From NCBI GenBank assembly GCA_000827325.1, contig KN832873.1, forward strand, positions 944,245 through 1,008,244: a stretch of 64,000 nt of DNA. The letters are read 5' to 3'. The notes under the pieces are model-generated. The model did no database searches, was not told the origin of the DNA, and was given only the letters and a program-made list of their open reading frames with translations. Positions within the stretch are counted from its first letter, which is position 1. Each line of letters opens with the position of its first letter. This stretch comes from Oidiodendron maius Zn. Lineage: Eukaryota > Ascomycota > Leotiomycetes > Myxotrichaceae. Positions 1-13,716 of this stretch are shown here, in pieces. A program made the position numbers and the translations under genes.

Positions 1-3000
1 AAGGCTGCGCCCGCGCATTGCGGTTGCTGGTCCGAGATGGCGACCAATCTACAGCCATCTCCCCACATCACACTGGAAACATGGGACCAGATGCGATAAT
101 TCTCCGAGATCTGTATGGTCGTCTAATCCTCGCACGGCTCTGGGTTTCCGACGTGCATAGCTTTCACTCATGAGCAGCCGCACTAGTATCTTCGATCTGC
201 TGAGAACTCCAGCGGAGCGATGCCACTGCACTCGGAATCACCGCGAGAAGAACGAAAAACGGGGTCTGGAGGCATTTGAGATGATAAGCCAGCGCAAACC
301 GGCTCCATAGCCGGCAGTGGCCAGAACCACACTCACTGCAGTCAGCGTCGAGGTGTACGGTGGCGGCGGTCGCCTATATGCCGCGTCTGGTATATTCACC
401 AGCATTCTGCCCATGTGCTCTGCTGCACTGGAGCATGCACCATGTTGAAACAGAATCGAAACGGGGACTCCGGCTGGGGGTTTGGTGACGGCCATGCGAC
501 TTCGTACGTATGTACCACCCACAATTTGTGGTGCGTTGCGGTTTGCTCCTGCTGAGGCCTTTCTACTCACACTGGACAATTACCCGCTTCGGATGATTGC
601 CCGGATGCGGAATATTTAGCCAGTGATAGCCTCCCCCTCATCGCCATCCTCAGCCCACCACTGAACGAACCCCTTATTCAAAAAGCGCCAGGCGGGCTGG
701 TTGCCTGAATCGATCCGCTAAGGTATGCGCGGTGGCTCCAGATCGCCTCTGAGACATATCGCTCGCTCAGCATTTGCCTTAGCACCTCCGTCTCCAACTA
801 AGAGCTTCAGTCCCACCTGCACGTCTGGCCCTATCTCCAAGACATTAGAGATCGCAGCATTAGTCAAGAACTGGGTCATACGGCCATTCTCCGACCATTC
901 ATGAATCTGGAAGGCCACCCAGCTCCCTATCGCCCTCATATGGGCGCCGTAGTTGCATGACCCCGCGCCCCGGCCGCGCGTTAGTTTGGCCCGCTCTCGA
1001 AGAGAGGAATGGCATCCAGTTCTCAACTTCACTTCACTGGTGTACGTATTTATGCCATTGAGTGATTGAGTGACCAGGCCATTTTGGAATTACCTCATTA
1101 TAGCCAGCATGCCGCCGACCGAGTCCCGTCCCTGACCTGCGTCTTCCCCGCAAGATCGCCATCGACATTGTGTCGCCCGCCCCAAAGATGGTGGATACTG
1201 TATTTTACGCGATCTTGCCACTGCAGTTAGTCTAAGGTATCCAGGGCTCATGGCATTGGACACGGCCCGGAGGCTATGCCAAATTCCAAATCAGCCTTGT
1301 ATCGCCTCGCCTACCTATTAGTTATCGACGACGGTGGCACTATTTGCGGGCCGTCCAAGGTATAGTTTACGGCATCATCGCGACGGACTACGTATGCTGC
1401 CTCACAAACGCTTAGGGGTTCTCGTATCGAGCGTCGGGATCAACCTTGAAAGCAGGTTGTAAGGATGCAGGATCTTGCCGGCCGCTGGGGCGGGGGGCGG
1501 AATGCCCAGTTGGCCTCACTCTCGGTCTGGTTCTGCCACCACCGAAGCATCGCCTGGGAGGCATCATGCTGAGATTCTGCAAGCCATCGACAGAAGAACA
1601 GCCTAGTTTGACGCTATCCTTAATGTTTCTTGTTTACTGCGCAACATGGCTCGTCAGACACGTCTGTAACGCAGAATTTAAAGGTGAGACTGCCAGGTCA
1701 AGGGGGGGGGGGGCCACCCAATCACCCCGATCCATCTTTGGGGAGTGGAGCGTTGTCAGCAAACCGGTCCTTTCCTCTCCACTAAGGGGTCCTAGTGCAT
1801 CAGACACCTCTGTTGCAGGCCACGTTGTTCTGGGGAGGAGACACGCTGATTCTGCAGACCACTACTGCGTCGGGGAGATTCCACTTGGCGAGCTAGAACT
1901 ACTTTAGCACAAACGGCCGTCGGAACAGGTCCTAATTGCGAAGTACTCCGGGTTACACCGTAATGGATACGCAGTAGCTCCCCAAGGAGCTAGACTGTCT
2001 AACCATAATTGCCGCTTCGTGATCCACCTTCAGGGCCGAAAGTAGGCATGGGGAAGGAGAGGAAAACATCTGGTCGAAACCTTGCAAGCGTGGGCGCAAG
2101 GTAGATGACGATCACTGGTTTGCGGCAAACCGCCCTGACTAGATTTGGCTCTTGTGGCCTATAAATCGGGGTGGGCGCACGGGTAGCTGAGTATTTATCC
2201 GTTATTTGGGACACGATTGACCGTCTTGTGCCCAGTCGAACTGTATCAGCCCAACTAAACTGGCGATGGCAGTGCATGATGCGTGTCAAGTTGGTGAGCT
2301 TTGTCCTCCTGCGCAGACGAGAGTCAGGTACACCACAATACCGCAGCGGGACGATGATTCCTATCCCGTCTGTGCCGCCGGAAGGTCCCTGCTGCAAATC
2401 TTCGGAGAAAGTTCTACCTCCGTAGGGTACAGCAGTAAAGTAATCCTGAGGCTTTTTTAATGTGTTCTGATTCACTGTTCTTTTTGCGTAGGGTGGCAGC
2501 TCTCTGTCCAATCCGCAGACCACCATGTGGATACGACTCACTGGTGCATGTGAAGAACGCGAGAATTACAAAGCAAAGGGGAAGCATACTCAATCGCAAA
2601 TGCCGACATAAGATGCCGCATGTATACCATCAGTATGTAACTCGAGGTATTTTCTCGCGAGTGGATTTCCGCTATCCCCACAATGTTGTTTTGTTGTTGT
2701 ATCATGGCGTTCACCTCAATCTGGCTAGTGTTGGTCCTCGGAGGGACCAGTGATGCTCTACGAGGTACTGGTGATGAGATTGTCACTGGGCGTTGAGGAA
2801 AAGGGCCAGGATATCTTCCAAGCTCCTGAACTACTTTCGTCGAGAGAAAACAAGATGAACGTGCTCAAGCATGATCTTATGTGGAGTTTCATTTGTCCTG
2901 GAGAATTTGCCATAGCCATGGTGAAGCACCAGTGATGCACGTAGGTAACGCCCCTTGGCCCCAAAAATGGTTCTCAAATCTAGCGTCAAGCGGGTTTCTG

Positions 3001-4967
3001 AAGACGCCCTGAACGAAGTCTACAAGGAAGGGCGATGCCGTCGCTATTATCAAAGGTTATTTGCAGTGACGTGTCACCTAAGATCTTCCTCCTGCACCCC
3101 ACAGTCTCGGCCATCTGATAGATGGTGTGCCGCGGCATCCCCAACCATGAGAGATCTTGATATCCAGAGAAAGTTGGGGAAATCCCATCATCGGGAGCCA
3201 ACCATCTTGAAAATTTTTCTCCAAACCCCAGGCGATATCGTGCCCGGACCATCACGACTGCAATACATAGCATGCAAGTGCTTGCCAGCTTCTCCTGGGC
3301 ATCAGCGTACCCGCATGCATTAGTTTATAACCTGCAGCAATATCGCATCTGCCGCATACCAAATCCACGAACTTATTGCATCCTCAGGAGACAATATGGG
3401 CGAAGGTGAGCAAATAGAACAGTGCCGAGGCTATGTGAGAACCTCATCTCGCAGTCAAGTTGAACCAGACACCGCATCCCGAGACTGAGTTGAGCAAGAT
3501 AGTTTGCTAAACGAAACTTGAATCGACAAAATAAGAAGTCTTGCAAAATCTTCAGGCTTGTTGGCTTCTCCCATTCGAATATTCAGTTCACTTTTTATTC
3601 AAGTTGTACCATCTACTGCTTCCTATTTGATTCAACATTTTTTTCCTGTTGCCTTTCCTTGGCCCGCATGTCGATAATTGGCGGCACTCGAGTGTGCCGA
3701 TCCGAGAATCGACGAAATGTCGGCCATCGCACAGCCATCGTAATAGAACCCCACAATCACGCACCGTCCCCAAAAACACCGAATTTTGGGCAGTTCCTGT
3801 GAAGATAAGATGAACGACGGCTCGTCTCTTCCCGCTGCATGAGCTCAAATCCGGGGTCGGCTGCGTTCATTGCTATAATTCATACCTTAAGCGTTATCAG
3901 ATCTAAATACTCGTACCTCGGTGTGGGCATTTTCCCTCGGTGTGAAGGCGGACCGGCATCCAGCAGGAATCCAAACATTCCGGCATGCGGGGTAGCGAAC
4001 CGTACCGTCGTCTAGGGGATAGTGTTACAGCAGCTCGATCCCCAGATACCCTCCACCATCCGCGGGACGGTGCGACACAATGCCCTCGTAATACTACATA
4101 CTTATCGCACTTGTGGAAAGAAGTGTGTCGCTACCAAGCTCGAGTCAGACTTGAAACTTATCCTTGCTTCGTTGTTGGAACGCTGCGTCCCGCCCGGGTA
4201 CTATTCCGGCGCCGGTCTGGCCGGGAGATACGACTTCAGTCCCATGCATGAACTGCAGTACGTACACCATGTAGTTTGTGATAGCAATGGCTTCGGTAGG
4301 GAGCATCACTGGAAAGTGGTTGCTTAGGCCCCTGATACTTCTCCCTGTTCCGGAGAATTTGCAGACTTCCACCCCGGTCAATAACGTTGTGGGGTCTTAA
4401 TCGCAGTATTAAGCTCATGGGTAAATGCTTCTCTCGAAAAAATGTTTTGTGGAAGCGAGGTCGCTGCAACCCGGCCCGGCATGGGTGAATGTATCTCTAT
4501 TACCCAGGATATGGTGACCGTTTTGCAGAGAGGCGGGGCGGGTTCCACTTGTAACTGTCTCCCCTGCAGCTTCGAAGGTAAGAGAAGGCGGGCAATGGCA
4601 AAAGAAGTGTTTTATGGGGGTTCTCCTGCCGCGTGCTAATGATGCGAGATTAGGAACGAGGCAAATGGGCTGTCTGGGGCGATTTGATCCACCGGTGTGC
4701 TCCACTGCGTGGGCAAAAGAAATGCGTACCTGAGCGGTGGCCAACCCCTTCAGAACAGGTTTTGTATTGATGAGGGGCAGGAAGCGATGTTGACCTTCCT
4801 CTTTTCTCTTGGAATCATCTGGTATTACTGTACTATCCCCCCCACCAACCGTATATCAATGGACACTTCACGGTAACTACTCAACTTGGCAGGTGGAGTG
4901 GATAAAATCGGGCACGTGGGGAAATTTGCTTTTTTGATAGTCTCTTGCGGATACAGAACAGACGCCG
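1..4967. other. Gene-free stretch
   Basis: I see no supportable gene here. Open frames up to 180 codons occur on both strands, for example 1999-2541 minus and 1446-1907 plus. They overlap each other, lack recognisable domains and have chance-like composition. A 12-G homopolymer lies at 1702-1713. No tRNA-like, rRNA-like or transposon-like structure was recognised. Confidence 0.5.
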
Positions 4968-6116
4968 TCAGTAAGTCCCCGGGACTGTGAGACTCAACCT
5001 ATCCAGGACATATCTGCCGGCCGTAATGGGAGGAAACTTTGATGGGTTGTCCTCACTTACGCAGCTCGGGATGGTCTCCACCTTCTCGTCGTAATTTATA
5101 GAGAAGAATATCGGTATGCTGTATCTCACCTTATCCGTACGATTGATTACCCGGTGCACCGTACTCTTATAGATCCCATTCGTCCAGCGCATCAAAAAAT
5201 CGGCAACATTGACGACGATTCCCCCATCGACCGGAGCAGCACTTATCCAGTGCCCGTCAGGAGACAAGATCTCTAGCCCTGGGTTGGAATCTTGCAGAAG
5301 AAGAGTGAAGCACTCATAGTCTGTATGTGCTCCAAGACCAAGCTCGTCGTCTTCGGTGGTCTCGGAAAGCGGCTTAGGATTCGTATTCGCTCTATACTTG
5401 ATCAAACGGGCAATGGCCCCAGGGTGAGTCGTCATTGACTCAAAATAGTCCTCTCGAAGAGCGAGGGAGAGTGCAAAGAGCCTGAAAAGGTGCCTTGCTA
5501 ATTGGAGCATCTAGTCCTCATCAATGTGTCTTCATTCTTAATGCAAATGGGATATACTCACCTGTCCATAGTACGACTTGACTCCCTCATAAAATTCCGG
5601 AAGCTCGGTTTCGTCCGGCCAGAGATTCACATTTGCAGCCGGTGATCCGTCTAGCTCCACATACTTTCCATCGCCACCAGTTGGATCAAGGCCAGCTTCA
5701 TACCCCCAGTTGAAGGCCTCTTTCGTCTCCTTAGTCGTGAAGTCGTTCACGCTCGAATAACTAGCTGGCTCATATCCCCTGAAGTATTTCGAGTGCTTCA
5801 TATGTATCTTATCTTTAGACTCCTGAGACAACTCGGAAAAGAAGCGCTCGGCCAGTGCTAGGGCTTTGGGGCAGGTGGATTCCACGCCATGACCAGTTAT
5901 ATAAAAGAACCCGACCGTCATACATGCTTCATTTATCTGTTTAGCTACAGACTGTCGATCAGACAGAGACGTATAGAAGGACGGGGAGAGGTCTATGATT
6001 GGGATAGAGCGAAAAGAGGTTTTGGTCGATGTTGGCTGGAGTCGGGCCTTGAGGTACGCCTGCGCCTCAAGAGCGGCAGCCCGATTATCATCAAGAGGCG
6101 ATGCTGAAGCAGGCAT
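4968..6116 (-). CDS. 2-oxoglutarate/Fe(II)-dependent dioxygenase (isopenicillin N synthase-like)
   Basis: Two exons: 6116-5562 (185 codons) and 5510-4968, with a 51-nt intron (GTGAGT...CTAG). The junction rebuilds the family-typical helix SYYGQ|MLQLARHLFRLFAL, which supports the splice. The product is about 365 aa, normal for fungal members. The N-terminal half is the DIOX_N region (IPIIDLSPSF; GFFYITGHGV). The C-terminal half is the Fe-binding double-stranded beta helix. The iron ligands are H247 and D249 (AHTDYECFTLLLQD) and H304 (STVHRVINRTD), with the 2-oxoglutarate-binding R314 in VRYS. These enzymes hydroxylate, desaturate or cyclise small molecules in the cytosol; the substrate cannot be told from sequence. 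The last residues (SLTVPGTY) could be read-through of a small terminal intron, since the family often ends soon after the YVxxRL motif. No partner biosynthesis gene is adjacent. Confidence 0.88.
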
Positions 6117-7535
6117 CGTTCACCGAATGTTTAATACCTTATTGCACTTTGTTGAGGAGTTGAAGTGGCTTGATCATGGAAAAATGGGGGTCTGCTCTTA
6201 TCGATAGACGTCCTGCTTTCCTCCGACATCGTATCAAATGTGGCACCACATTTTATATGCTAGACAACATATATAGTCTCTATCTATTCTTTTCGTCCCT
6301 ACTTGTTGACTACTATCTCAAAGCCATATTATATATACATTATGAACGAGATGGATGTTTTCACACTCCACAATATCGGCTTCAATGTTGCAGCACTTCC
6401 GTTTAAGAAGCAAAGAGATGGAATTTCACACTCCATCTTGTTTATTTCAAAGCTTCATCTCATATAAAAAACACGTGCAATGCATCTGGGAATTGCCCTT
6501 TGCTTGAAGTCGTTTGGCTCCACCTCCGTGCGCAAAATAATTCCCGTCATGCTCCATTTCGTCAGTCAAGACATGCTAGGCACGCTCAAAGCCTGCAGTG
6601 CAGTCAACCCTTATTCCTATCAGACTAACATATATACATAATTGTCTTATCATACGATATAAGTCACGCACGGTTTCGATGGCCCATGATTGAAATCGAC
6701 TTCCGTTAAAAACTTGGTATAATTTATCCTCTCTGAGAAGCAAGTCGACTCCAGATACAAGCTAGAATTCAATCCTTACACACAATATGGCTCGGCTCAA
6801 TAGCGACAAGAATACCAGGTGATGGTATTTCCTTACGATTTTGGTCTCTATCCTCTATGGGCGACTTGTTCATTGCCCACAACGAGAACAATCCTGCTCC
6901 CTTCTACATCTCCCACGAATGTTAGGTTCTGAAGATTGACCCGCCTGCCGATATTTATAATCTGCAATAACATTGCAAGTACGAACAACAAGGGAGGAAG
7001 AGGATGTTAAGAAAGATGGTAGGGTTGATATATGTCTTTTATGGTTATGCCTGCTTTAATAGGAGGTTTTGATAATTTTTCTTCAGTTAGCATCCCATCA
7101 TTTACAACTATTCATAGAATAGGTGTTTAAAGTTGACAAGATTTGGAAAACTTATATCAAAAACTTTTGGATAACTAAGATCACTTTTAAGTCGTGAATT
7201 TGGAAATTATTTTGTTCCTTTATACTCTGTTCAACTTATAGTTGACGTCCTAGCATATCTGTCGTAGTAAAATATAAGGTACACCATCACAATGGCACAA
7301 ATATGAACATATGAACATACAGTCCCATGTAGGAAAGAGAGAGCTAATAGGTTCGGAGACATCATTTCTCGTGACAACGTGAACGCCATCATTCTAAAAA
7401 TCCCAAACTCCACAGCGAACCCGATATATAAACAGAACAGGTAAGAGAAATGTAGCTATACTACTAAGCCTTACTCGACACATACCATGAACAATCGAAG
7501 AGAAATGGGGTGAGAGAAGTATCCATCAAGATGGA
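6117..7535. other. AT-rich intergenic region
   Basis: No gene seen. It lies upstream of the dioxygenase (minus) and downstream of the zinc-finger gene (minus). It therefore holds the dioxygenase promoter and the zinc-finger 3' region. A 60-codon frame at 7231-7413 looks like chance. Confidence 0.5.
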
Positions 7536-9550
7536 TCATTGAAAAGGAAATTGTACAGAATCGAGACCAAGTAATTGGTCATCAAAGGTTTGATGAGCAA
7601 GAAAGATGGGAGATGATTCAGAGAACGCCAGATGGTCGTTCTGGGAAAATGAGAAGGTGTCAAAGCTATTTTGACTGCCAGTTATTGACGAGTCAATGCT
7701 CTGCTGTGAATGTTGAGTGAGATCAAGGAACTGCATGCTTTGCATGCCAAACAGCTCGCTGTTCGTTGGCGAAGAATAGGCGTTGAATGTCGCATCGTGC
7801 ATGAACGGGCTGGTGTCGAAGTTGCCACCCGTTACACCGTTGATAGTGCTTGGCGATGATTCTTCGATTTCCTCCTCATCTGATGCCTCAGCTTCTTCCT
7901 CTGGGCAGGCTATACATGAGTAGTCAGTAGCCAACTCCTCCACTTCCATCATCCAATGCTTCAGCTCAGACATTGGCGGCCAGTCGCCCCCTGCTTTCCC
8001 ACCACGCTTATTTGCTTCGTCTACTTTGCTTGACTTTCCGCGCCCCCTCGCCTTAGGACGAAAGTGAGCGCGACGCAGGTGTGCAGCCGCATTATAGTAC
8101 GCATTGTATTTTTTTTTCTGCTGTGTGCATGCTTTGCATCTTAACAATGGTTGCGCTGGTTTGGGATGTTCTAAGCCGGTTGGTTGAATGCAGACCCACT
8201 TCCTAACCATCTTCCTGTGCTGTCGATCCTGATGCCTTCGAAGCTCATGTTCGCCGCGAAAGCCATCAGGGTGGTCGTCACATTCCTTACAATAGACTCG
8301 ATCATGCTTCGGTCGTTGATATGAAGGCTTCGAGACAGTAGCCTCCTCTTGCGACCCATCTCGGGACCCAAATCGAGACATAGACTGTGATGATTTGCTT
8401 AGAGACATCGCGTTTTCGTCGCCACCGAATTTGGGTGCGAGCGGCCGTGAGGCAGCAGTTTGAATCTGAGCTTTCAAGCGCTCCTTACTTCGAGACGATG
8501 ACGACGATAAGGACGAAGTACTTTCATTCGACGTCGACTTCTCCATCTTCTCACCAGAAAAGTTTGAAGCGTGGCATTGTGCCACGTCATCTGCAATAAA
8601 ATAAGAGTGCGAAAACTGAGAATCGTGACTTGCACCGCCAGTCCCTTTGAGGAGAAGTGACTGCTCTTCATTCGAAGAACGACGACTCTGAAGAGAGGAT
8701 ACATAAGGAGCAATAGCATGATCAGACGTAGTATGATCAGCACTACTGAAGTCTGTAGAAAGGAAAGAAGTGTTCGAATTGAACTTCATCATCTCTATAC
8801 TTTGGAGCAGAGGATCATTGCAGAGACTGCTTTGTCGACTCATGTTACTAGTGAGAGTTGTTGCATTCGTGAGTGAGGTGCTGGTGGGAGTTGTTGGCGT
8901 CAGCATGCTCTGTGTGGAAGATGCACCGAAAGACTGTCGGTTTCGGGTAGGAATGGGGATTGAAGAAGGAGCGAGCGAGAGCGTGGGTGTTCCACCAGTT
9001 CGATGTATCCATGCCGCTGGATCTTCGCCGACCTCAAGAACCTGCTCGAGGTCTGGCTTTCGTTGGGATGGCGAGGGCTGGAGATCGTAGGTATAAGCGC
9101 TCCAAGGTTGGTCGACTGGTGTTCCTCGCGGGAAGTCGGGGAGAGGCGGAGACATCTGGCTGGAAAAAGGAGGGTTCCCGGCCCGAGCCGAACTGGATCC
9201 CTTCGAGTTCGTTCGCGTCATCGAGTGCGTTGAGCGTTGGGATGGGCTCTTCTCGATCCGGTCCTGCTTGCCATTAGAGCGTGGCCTGGTAGAAAGCCTA
9301 AAGTGTGTCCTACAGATGAGAGACGGCGTGCCATGGTGGCTCCAGAGGGAATGCTTCGAGGGGCATCTCGAGGATGTTGTTGATATTGCTTGTGGTGTGC
9401 AATTCGGTGCTGTTGGAATGACGTCGCCGATGGGATGAGCGCAGCGATCTCCGCCTCGATTTCTGCTGCTCGAGCTTGCTTTTCTGCCTTCTCAGCCAGG
9501 AGGAGCTGGACCCGTTCCTGGATTGCCGAGTCGATGGATGGATCTGACAT
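7536..9550 (-). CDS. C2H2 zinc-finger transcription factor-like protein
   Basis: Two exons: 9550-9314 (79 codons) and 9263-7536, with a 50-nt intron (GTAGGA...GCAAGCAG, CTAAT near its end) in phase 0. The product is about 654 aa. The N-terminus has a short Ala/Glu-rich coiled coil (about 8-40), followed by a long Ser/Thr/Pro-rich disordered region. A C2H2 finger lies at about 404-428 (C-x2-C-x15-H-x4-H: VYCKECDD...LRRHQDRQH). A second atypical Cys/His block follows (LLRCKACTQQKKKYNAYYN, then AAAHLRRAHFRPK). A Gly/Lys-rich basic stretch and WPPMSELKHWM come next, then an acidic and Gln/Ser-rich C-terminus that could activate transcription. Role: probable nuclear regulator, targets unknown. The frame stays open upstream of the chosen ATG, and a GTAAGT...TTACCAG pair at about 9657-9712 could mark a 5'UTR intron or an extra 5' exon. 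The start is the least certain part. Confidence 0.8.
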
Positions 9551-11469
9551 CTTCCCTCCGGGTTGCGTTCTCGAGGTTTCAAGGGCCGTCGTCGAACCGC
9601 TGGTGGTGATAGAGTAGGAGCAGGAGTAGCTGTCACGCCTGCGGCACCGCCTGGTAAGTGGGACGTTCTACTGGACCACACAGAGTGAGATGAAGTTATC
9701 CACTTACAGGAAGAGCGTTGCTTTCCACGAACAAATTGTGATGAGGAGGATGAGGGACAGCTGGCGAGCATAAAGTAAGGCGGATGGCCGCTGTACTTGG
9801 GTACAAATCGCGGCGACATACGATATGCAGATTGACCAGGATGTTGTCCGTTCTCATCAAGCTCACTCGTCGCCGGCGGCTTGCATGCCTTGCCTGCACT
9901 ATTGGTCTCTCGCAAGCGTCTCCACTGCAACTGGAATGCCTATCATGCCCCCGGGCCAGCACAGGCAGCAGACCAGGTGGCAGCAATTGGCAGTAGATTG
10001 GCAACACCGCTGGGAGGGGATGCGCTGTAACCCAGCAGCAAAGTGCTCTCTGGTCGGGCGTGGATGGACACGGCAGATCTTCTCCACACCTCAGAATACC
10101 GCGAATCAAGACTGCTTTTGCCCTCTTGGCCTGAGCAGCGGCGCAATCCGACTGGCGCACCACTGTTCTCTTGCAACCACTGAAAAAGTGAGGCAACCAG
10201 CAAACACACGCTTGTCCGCCTCGATCCATTCCTGTGGTGCTTCGCTGGCATCCCGCCCTGGAGGCTCGCCTGATCAAGTCAGGGGTCGCACCTCGAAATC
10301 TCGCGGAAGTCTTCCTGGCCCGTCTCGTATTGGGCACATCGAGCCATTTGGTTGCTCAACGCCCGGCTGGGAACCAGAGTTCTGGATGCTGGTCTGACGT
10401 GAGAAGCGGCTGCGGTGTGAGGTTGCAACAAAACCTTCCCACCTGTAAGTAATGACTCGGGCGAAGCAGAGTGCACGCGTGCTCTCGGTTGCTCGCGATG
10501 GTTGGCCATCTCCACACAGAGCGATTATGGCACTCAGCGAAATCGGCACTCGGCGAGTTTGTATTCGACCAGTTGAGCCTCAGCGAAGTTTGAGCAATAT
10601 TGGGCTGGGATCCAGATGTGCTACCCAAGTCCGTGGAGGCTGAGGGATGGGACTGCAAAAGATGGTGCCCGATCAAACCTGAACGACTGAGAGATCCACG
10701 TGATATATATTACACGTGACAAACCTCTTAACCGCTCCAACTCCTCTAACTACCTTGGCACTTGGAGTTACGGTGTGACTGGTGATGAGAGTAGCTAATA
10801 TAAAGGAATGCAACATTTTTAGAAGTGTTCTGCTGTGTAGTGAGAGCAGCCAACTAACATACCTAAGGTGCCTACGTATGGCAGGCGCCTTACCGTAGCC
10901 TGACCGTCCATGTAATCATGTGATCTGCCGAAGTGAGAATGACAGTTGCTTGCACATGATCTCGTCTCTACATTGGGCTTGAGTGAGCCATCGGTTTTAG
11001 AATATCAAGAACCCATTGTTGGGAATGGAGTATCAATCTACTTCCGAAAAAAATATGCCGTGCGATTAAAAGCATTTTCGCAGTACCTCCTGAATTCATC
11101 TCAAGTGGGAGCCAAGATCTGCGGAGAGGAAAGCGACATCATCAGCATCATCATCAGCGCACAGTTCTCCAACTTCCTATTTCCGCTACTTCCTATTACC
11201 TATGCTCTCTTATACTCAAAGCTTTAAACAATGAATGGAATGCAGGACCAATTGACTATGCATTTCAGGAGCATCCGCTGCTTATGACTCTCTTTACTGA
11301 TGAAGATGAGGTCTATAAATAACTCAAGATACGACCTGCTAAAGGCATATTATCCTCCTATTAAATTAGTACTTGGGATATCTACTGATGCAATAAAGGC
11401 TTTCCCAGAAATCCTTGCCCTTACAGGACTATTATACGAACAGCTTAGTAACAGAACAGGGTCGGCACA
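9551..11469. other. Intergenic region with overlapping chance-like frames
   Basis: Frames of about 100-210 codons lie on both strands between 9696 and 10676. They overlap heavily and show no domain, so I do not call a gene. The part next to 9551 probably holds the promoter and 5' leader of the zinc-finger gene. A 93-codon plus frame at 10946-11227 has no recognisable features. Confidence 0.4.
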
Positions 11470-12513
11470 AAGCATTGAGATCGCAAGAGCCTGGATGAAA
11501 CCTGTGACTCTATATCTCATCTCTCTTGTTTTTAAATACTCCAACATCACAATGGTTTCCCACCAGAGTCATTGACGTCGGCGATCCCACAGTCAACCCT
11601 CCGGCACTGCCCCGCCTCGCCCTCAAACGCTCATCGCCGCTCGGAAAACCGTACGCGACACTCTCCCATTTGTTGGGGCGGCTCCAATTCCACGATCCTG
11701 ACTGAGGCCATACTTACGACGTACCAAAACGCGCTTCCGCAACTCCCGAAGTCCTCCCAGGATGCCTGCAATATCTCACGTCAACTTGGGTTTTAATATG
11801 TACGGATTGATTCCCTCAGCATCATCTAACAGCAACCATCCTTAACAGATTGGTTAGCAGAGAGTCCCCTCGTGGGTAAAATCTACAAAATCTCCTCCCT
11901 CACCATATCCGCACTGGTAGTAGAGGATAGCCAGGGTGGATGTTACCGAAAACGGAACGCTCTTACCATGCAACCTTGCATGCTCGTCAGTCATCTGTAT
12001 CATGGAACAGATCCAGAAGAGATGTTGGTGTATGATATCCAGGTAGGGTTTTGGGATACAGAGCCAGGTGGCAAGACAGCCTGGTTAAATACCCGGGCTT
12101 GGGTGATGCAGGAGCGCATCCTGTCAAGCATTGTCCTGCACTTCGGCACCAAACAGATGTTCTGGGAGTGTACAGTAACACCAACCTATCCTGTAAAGTA
12201 TTCCCAGAATCTATCTCTCTCCGGACAAAACAGGATTGGCGCGATGAAAAATTTAAGATCATCGTTCCTGCAGCCACCACTTCTAACTGAACATGTAAGT
12301 CGTCGGTTTTGGGCCGCCAATGCCAAACTTGTAAGGTACGTGGACTGGGCAATAATTGCGCATTATAGCTCGAGATTGAAGTTAACATACGGAAATGATA
12401 GGCTGGTGGCGATCAGCGTGCTTGTACAAGAATGTGAGGGTCTACTTGGAGATGGCGAGGAGTATTTGGCAGGGCTTTGGAAAGGGATTTGCACAGACAA
12501 TTGCTCTGGATGA
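11470..12513 (+). pseudogene. Decayed HET-domain (heterokaryon incompatibility) gene
   Basis: Family landmarks occur in the usual order. First comes an IARAWM-like lead-in, then FPTRVIDVGDP at about 11556, a relic of the LSHxWG block (YATLSH), WLAESPLVGKIYKISSLTISA at about 11851, and LNTRAWVMQERILS with VLHFGTKQMFWEC at about 12085-12170. The usual tail (RLKLTYGNDRLVAISVL, then EYLAGLWKGI) ends near 12513. HET proteins act in the cytosol in non-self recognition and cell death. The copy looks broken in several places and is treated as a fossil. Weak similarity may continue to about 13010. The order of blocks is clear, so the family call is firm; the limits are approximate. Confidence 0.75.
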
Positions 12514-13716
12514 TGGGTTATACAGAGGTAGTTGACAGGTAGAGGTGCATGCTGTAGCGGGCACCAACTTGGAGCTGGGCAAGCATCGAGGGCTCTGTTT
12601 CGATATTTCGAATCCTCTGATATATTATACCTTGTGAGTTGAGGCCTGTAACCACGGCGCCCAGGTAACGAGTACCTTGATTCGACCTGTCAACGAGGAC
12701 ATCACACGGGACGGGTCTCCAATGCAAACATTGTTTTACAAAGACGGATCAAAGTGACGAGAATAAGGAAAGAAGCTGAGGGCTGCATCTATCGACTAGA
12801 TAACTCGGACTTACCAACCGGCCTGCGGATGGAAAATACGCGTCCGCTTTTGCCTCATCCAGGTTTCGGTCTTCAGAAGAGGCAGCAGGCAATCTGTCTC
12901 CTGATTCTCAACGTTGATGTATACCCTGTCAGCGACGCCGGACCGGCGGCTTTGGGATCGCTTCTAGAGCAAGCTGAAGGGGGTTGGAGAACACTTATGA
13001 CAGATTGTTAACCTTCAAGTTGAGTGGAGACCACTGCTCATGGTTTGATAACTGTGATATACAGAAAGTTATAATAATATGATATTGGGGGTGAGTAAGG
13101 GTGTTTAAGATCCCTTCGATGTCTCGTCCTTTGCCAAACTCAATCTGGTAGTGACTTGAGGACCTTCCTCTTCCTCTCCACTTCCCCCCCCCCCCCCCCT
13201 CTTCCGGCAAAAACACAAACCTACAACAGGCTTAAATCTTTTACAATGATAGACTAAAGCATATTAACAACTCTCTCTTGGAAAACCTGGTGCTATTGTT
13301 GATATGTTTGAATATCAGATAATTTGGATAGAAATGGCCTCGAACATCATTCTGTAAAGTATTTGTTGCGTAATTAGACTTTTACGTTTTAGACAAGGCG
13401 TGCTCGAAGATATTAAAGTCCAACAACATTTAGTCCACGAAACCCAAACGGCAAAGACTAACTTCAATACGCACGTATAATCTATGAAAGTCAGACTATT
13501 GCATGGTTTACAACGCAAATTTTAAAATTAGAGTAACATTTAAGGAGTAAATGCGTTGGCTGTGACCGGGGAACCCTTATTGATAAGTTAACTTGAGTTG
13601 TGCAACGATGACTAATCAAACCATGTTTGTAAGTTACCTTATCCGCCACGCTTGAGGACAGCTTGGAGATTCGTGAACGAGTCTAGGATTCTCTCCACCA
13701 TTGCCATGCGGCAAAA
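12514..13716. other. Intergenic region with 16-C homopolymer
   Basis: No intact gene seen. The left part (to about 13010) may hold the worn 3' end of the HET relic. A run of 16 C lies at 13184-13199. The rest is AT-rich and includes the promoter of the Yos9 gene. Confidence 0.45.

Noticed and set aside
1999-2541. 180-codon minus frame
   Set aside because: No recognisable motif, overlapped by plus frames, no supporting promoter or splice pattern.
3985-4040. tRNA-like snippet (GTCGTCTAGGGGATAGTGTTA)
   Set aside because: No acceptor or T-arm pairing and no GTTCRANYC B-box in the right place.
9696-10397. Frames of 190-213 codons on both strands upstream of the zinc-finger gene
   Set aside because: They overlap each other, have no domain and chance-like composition. 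At most this is leader sequence of the zinc-finger gene.
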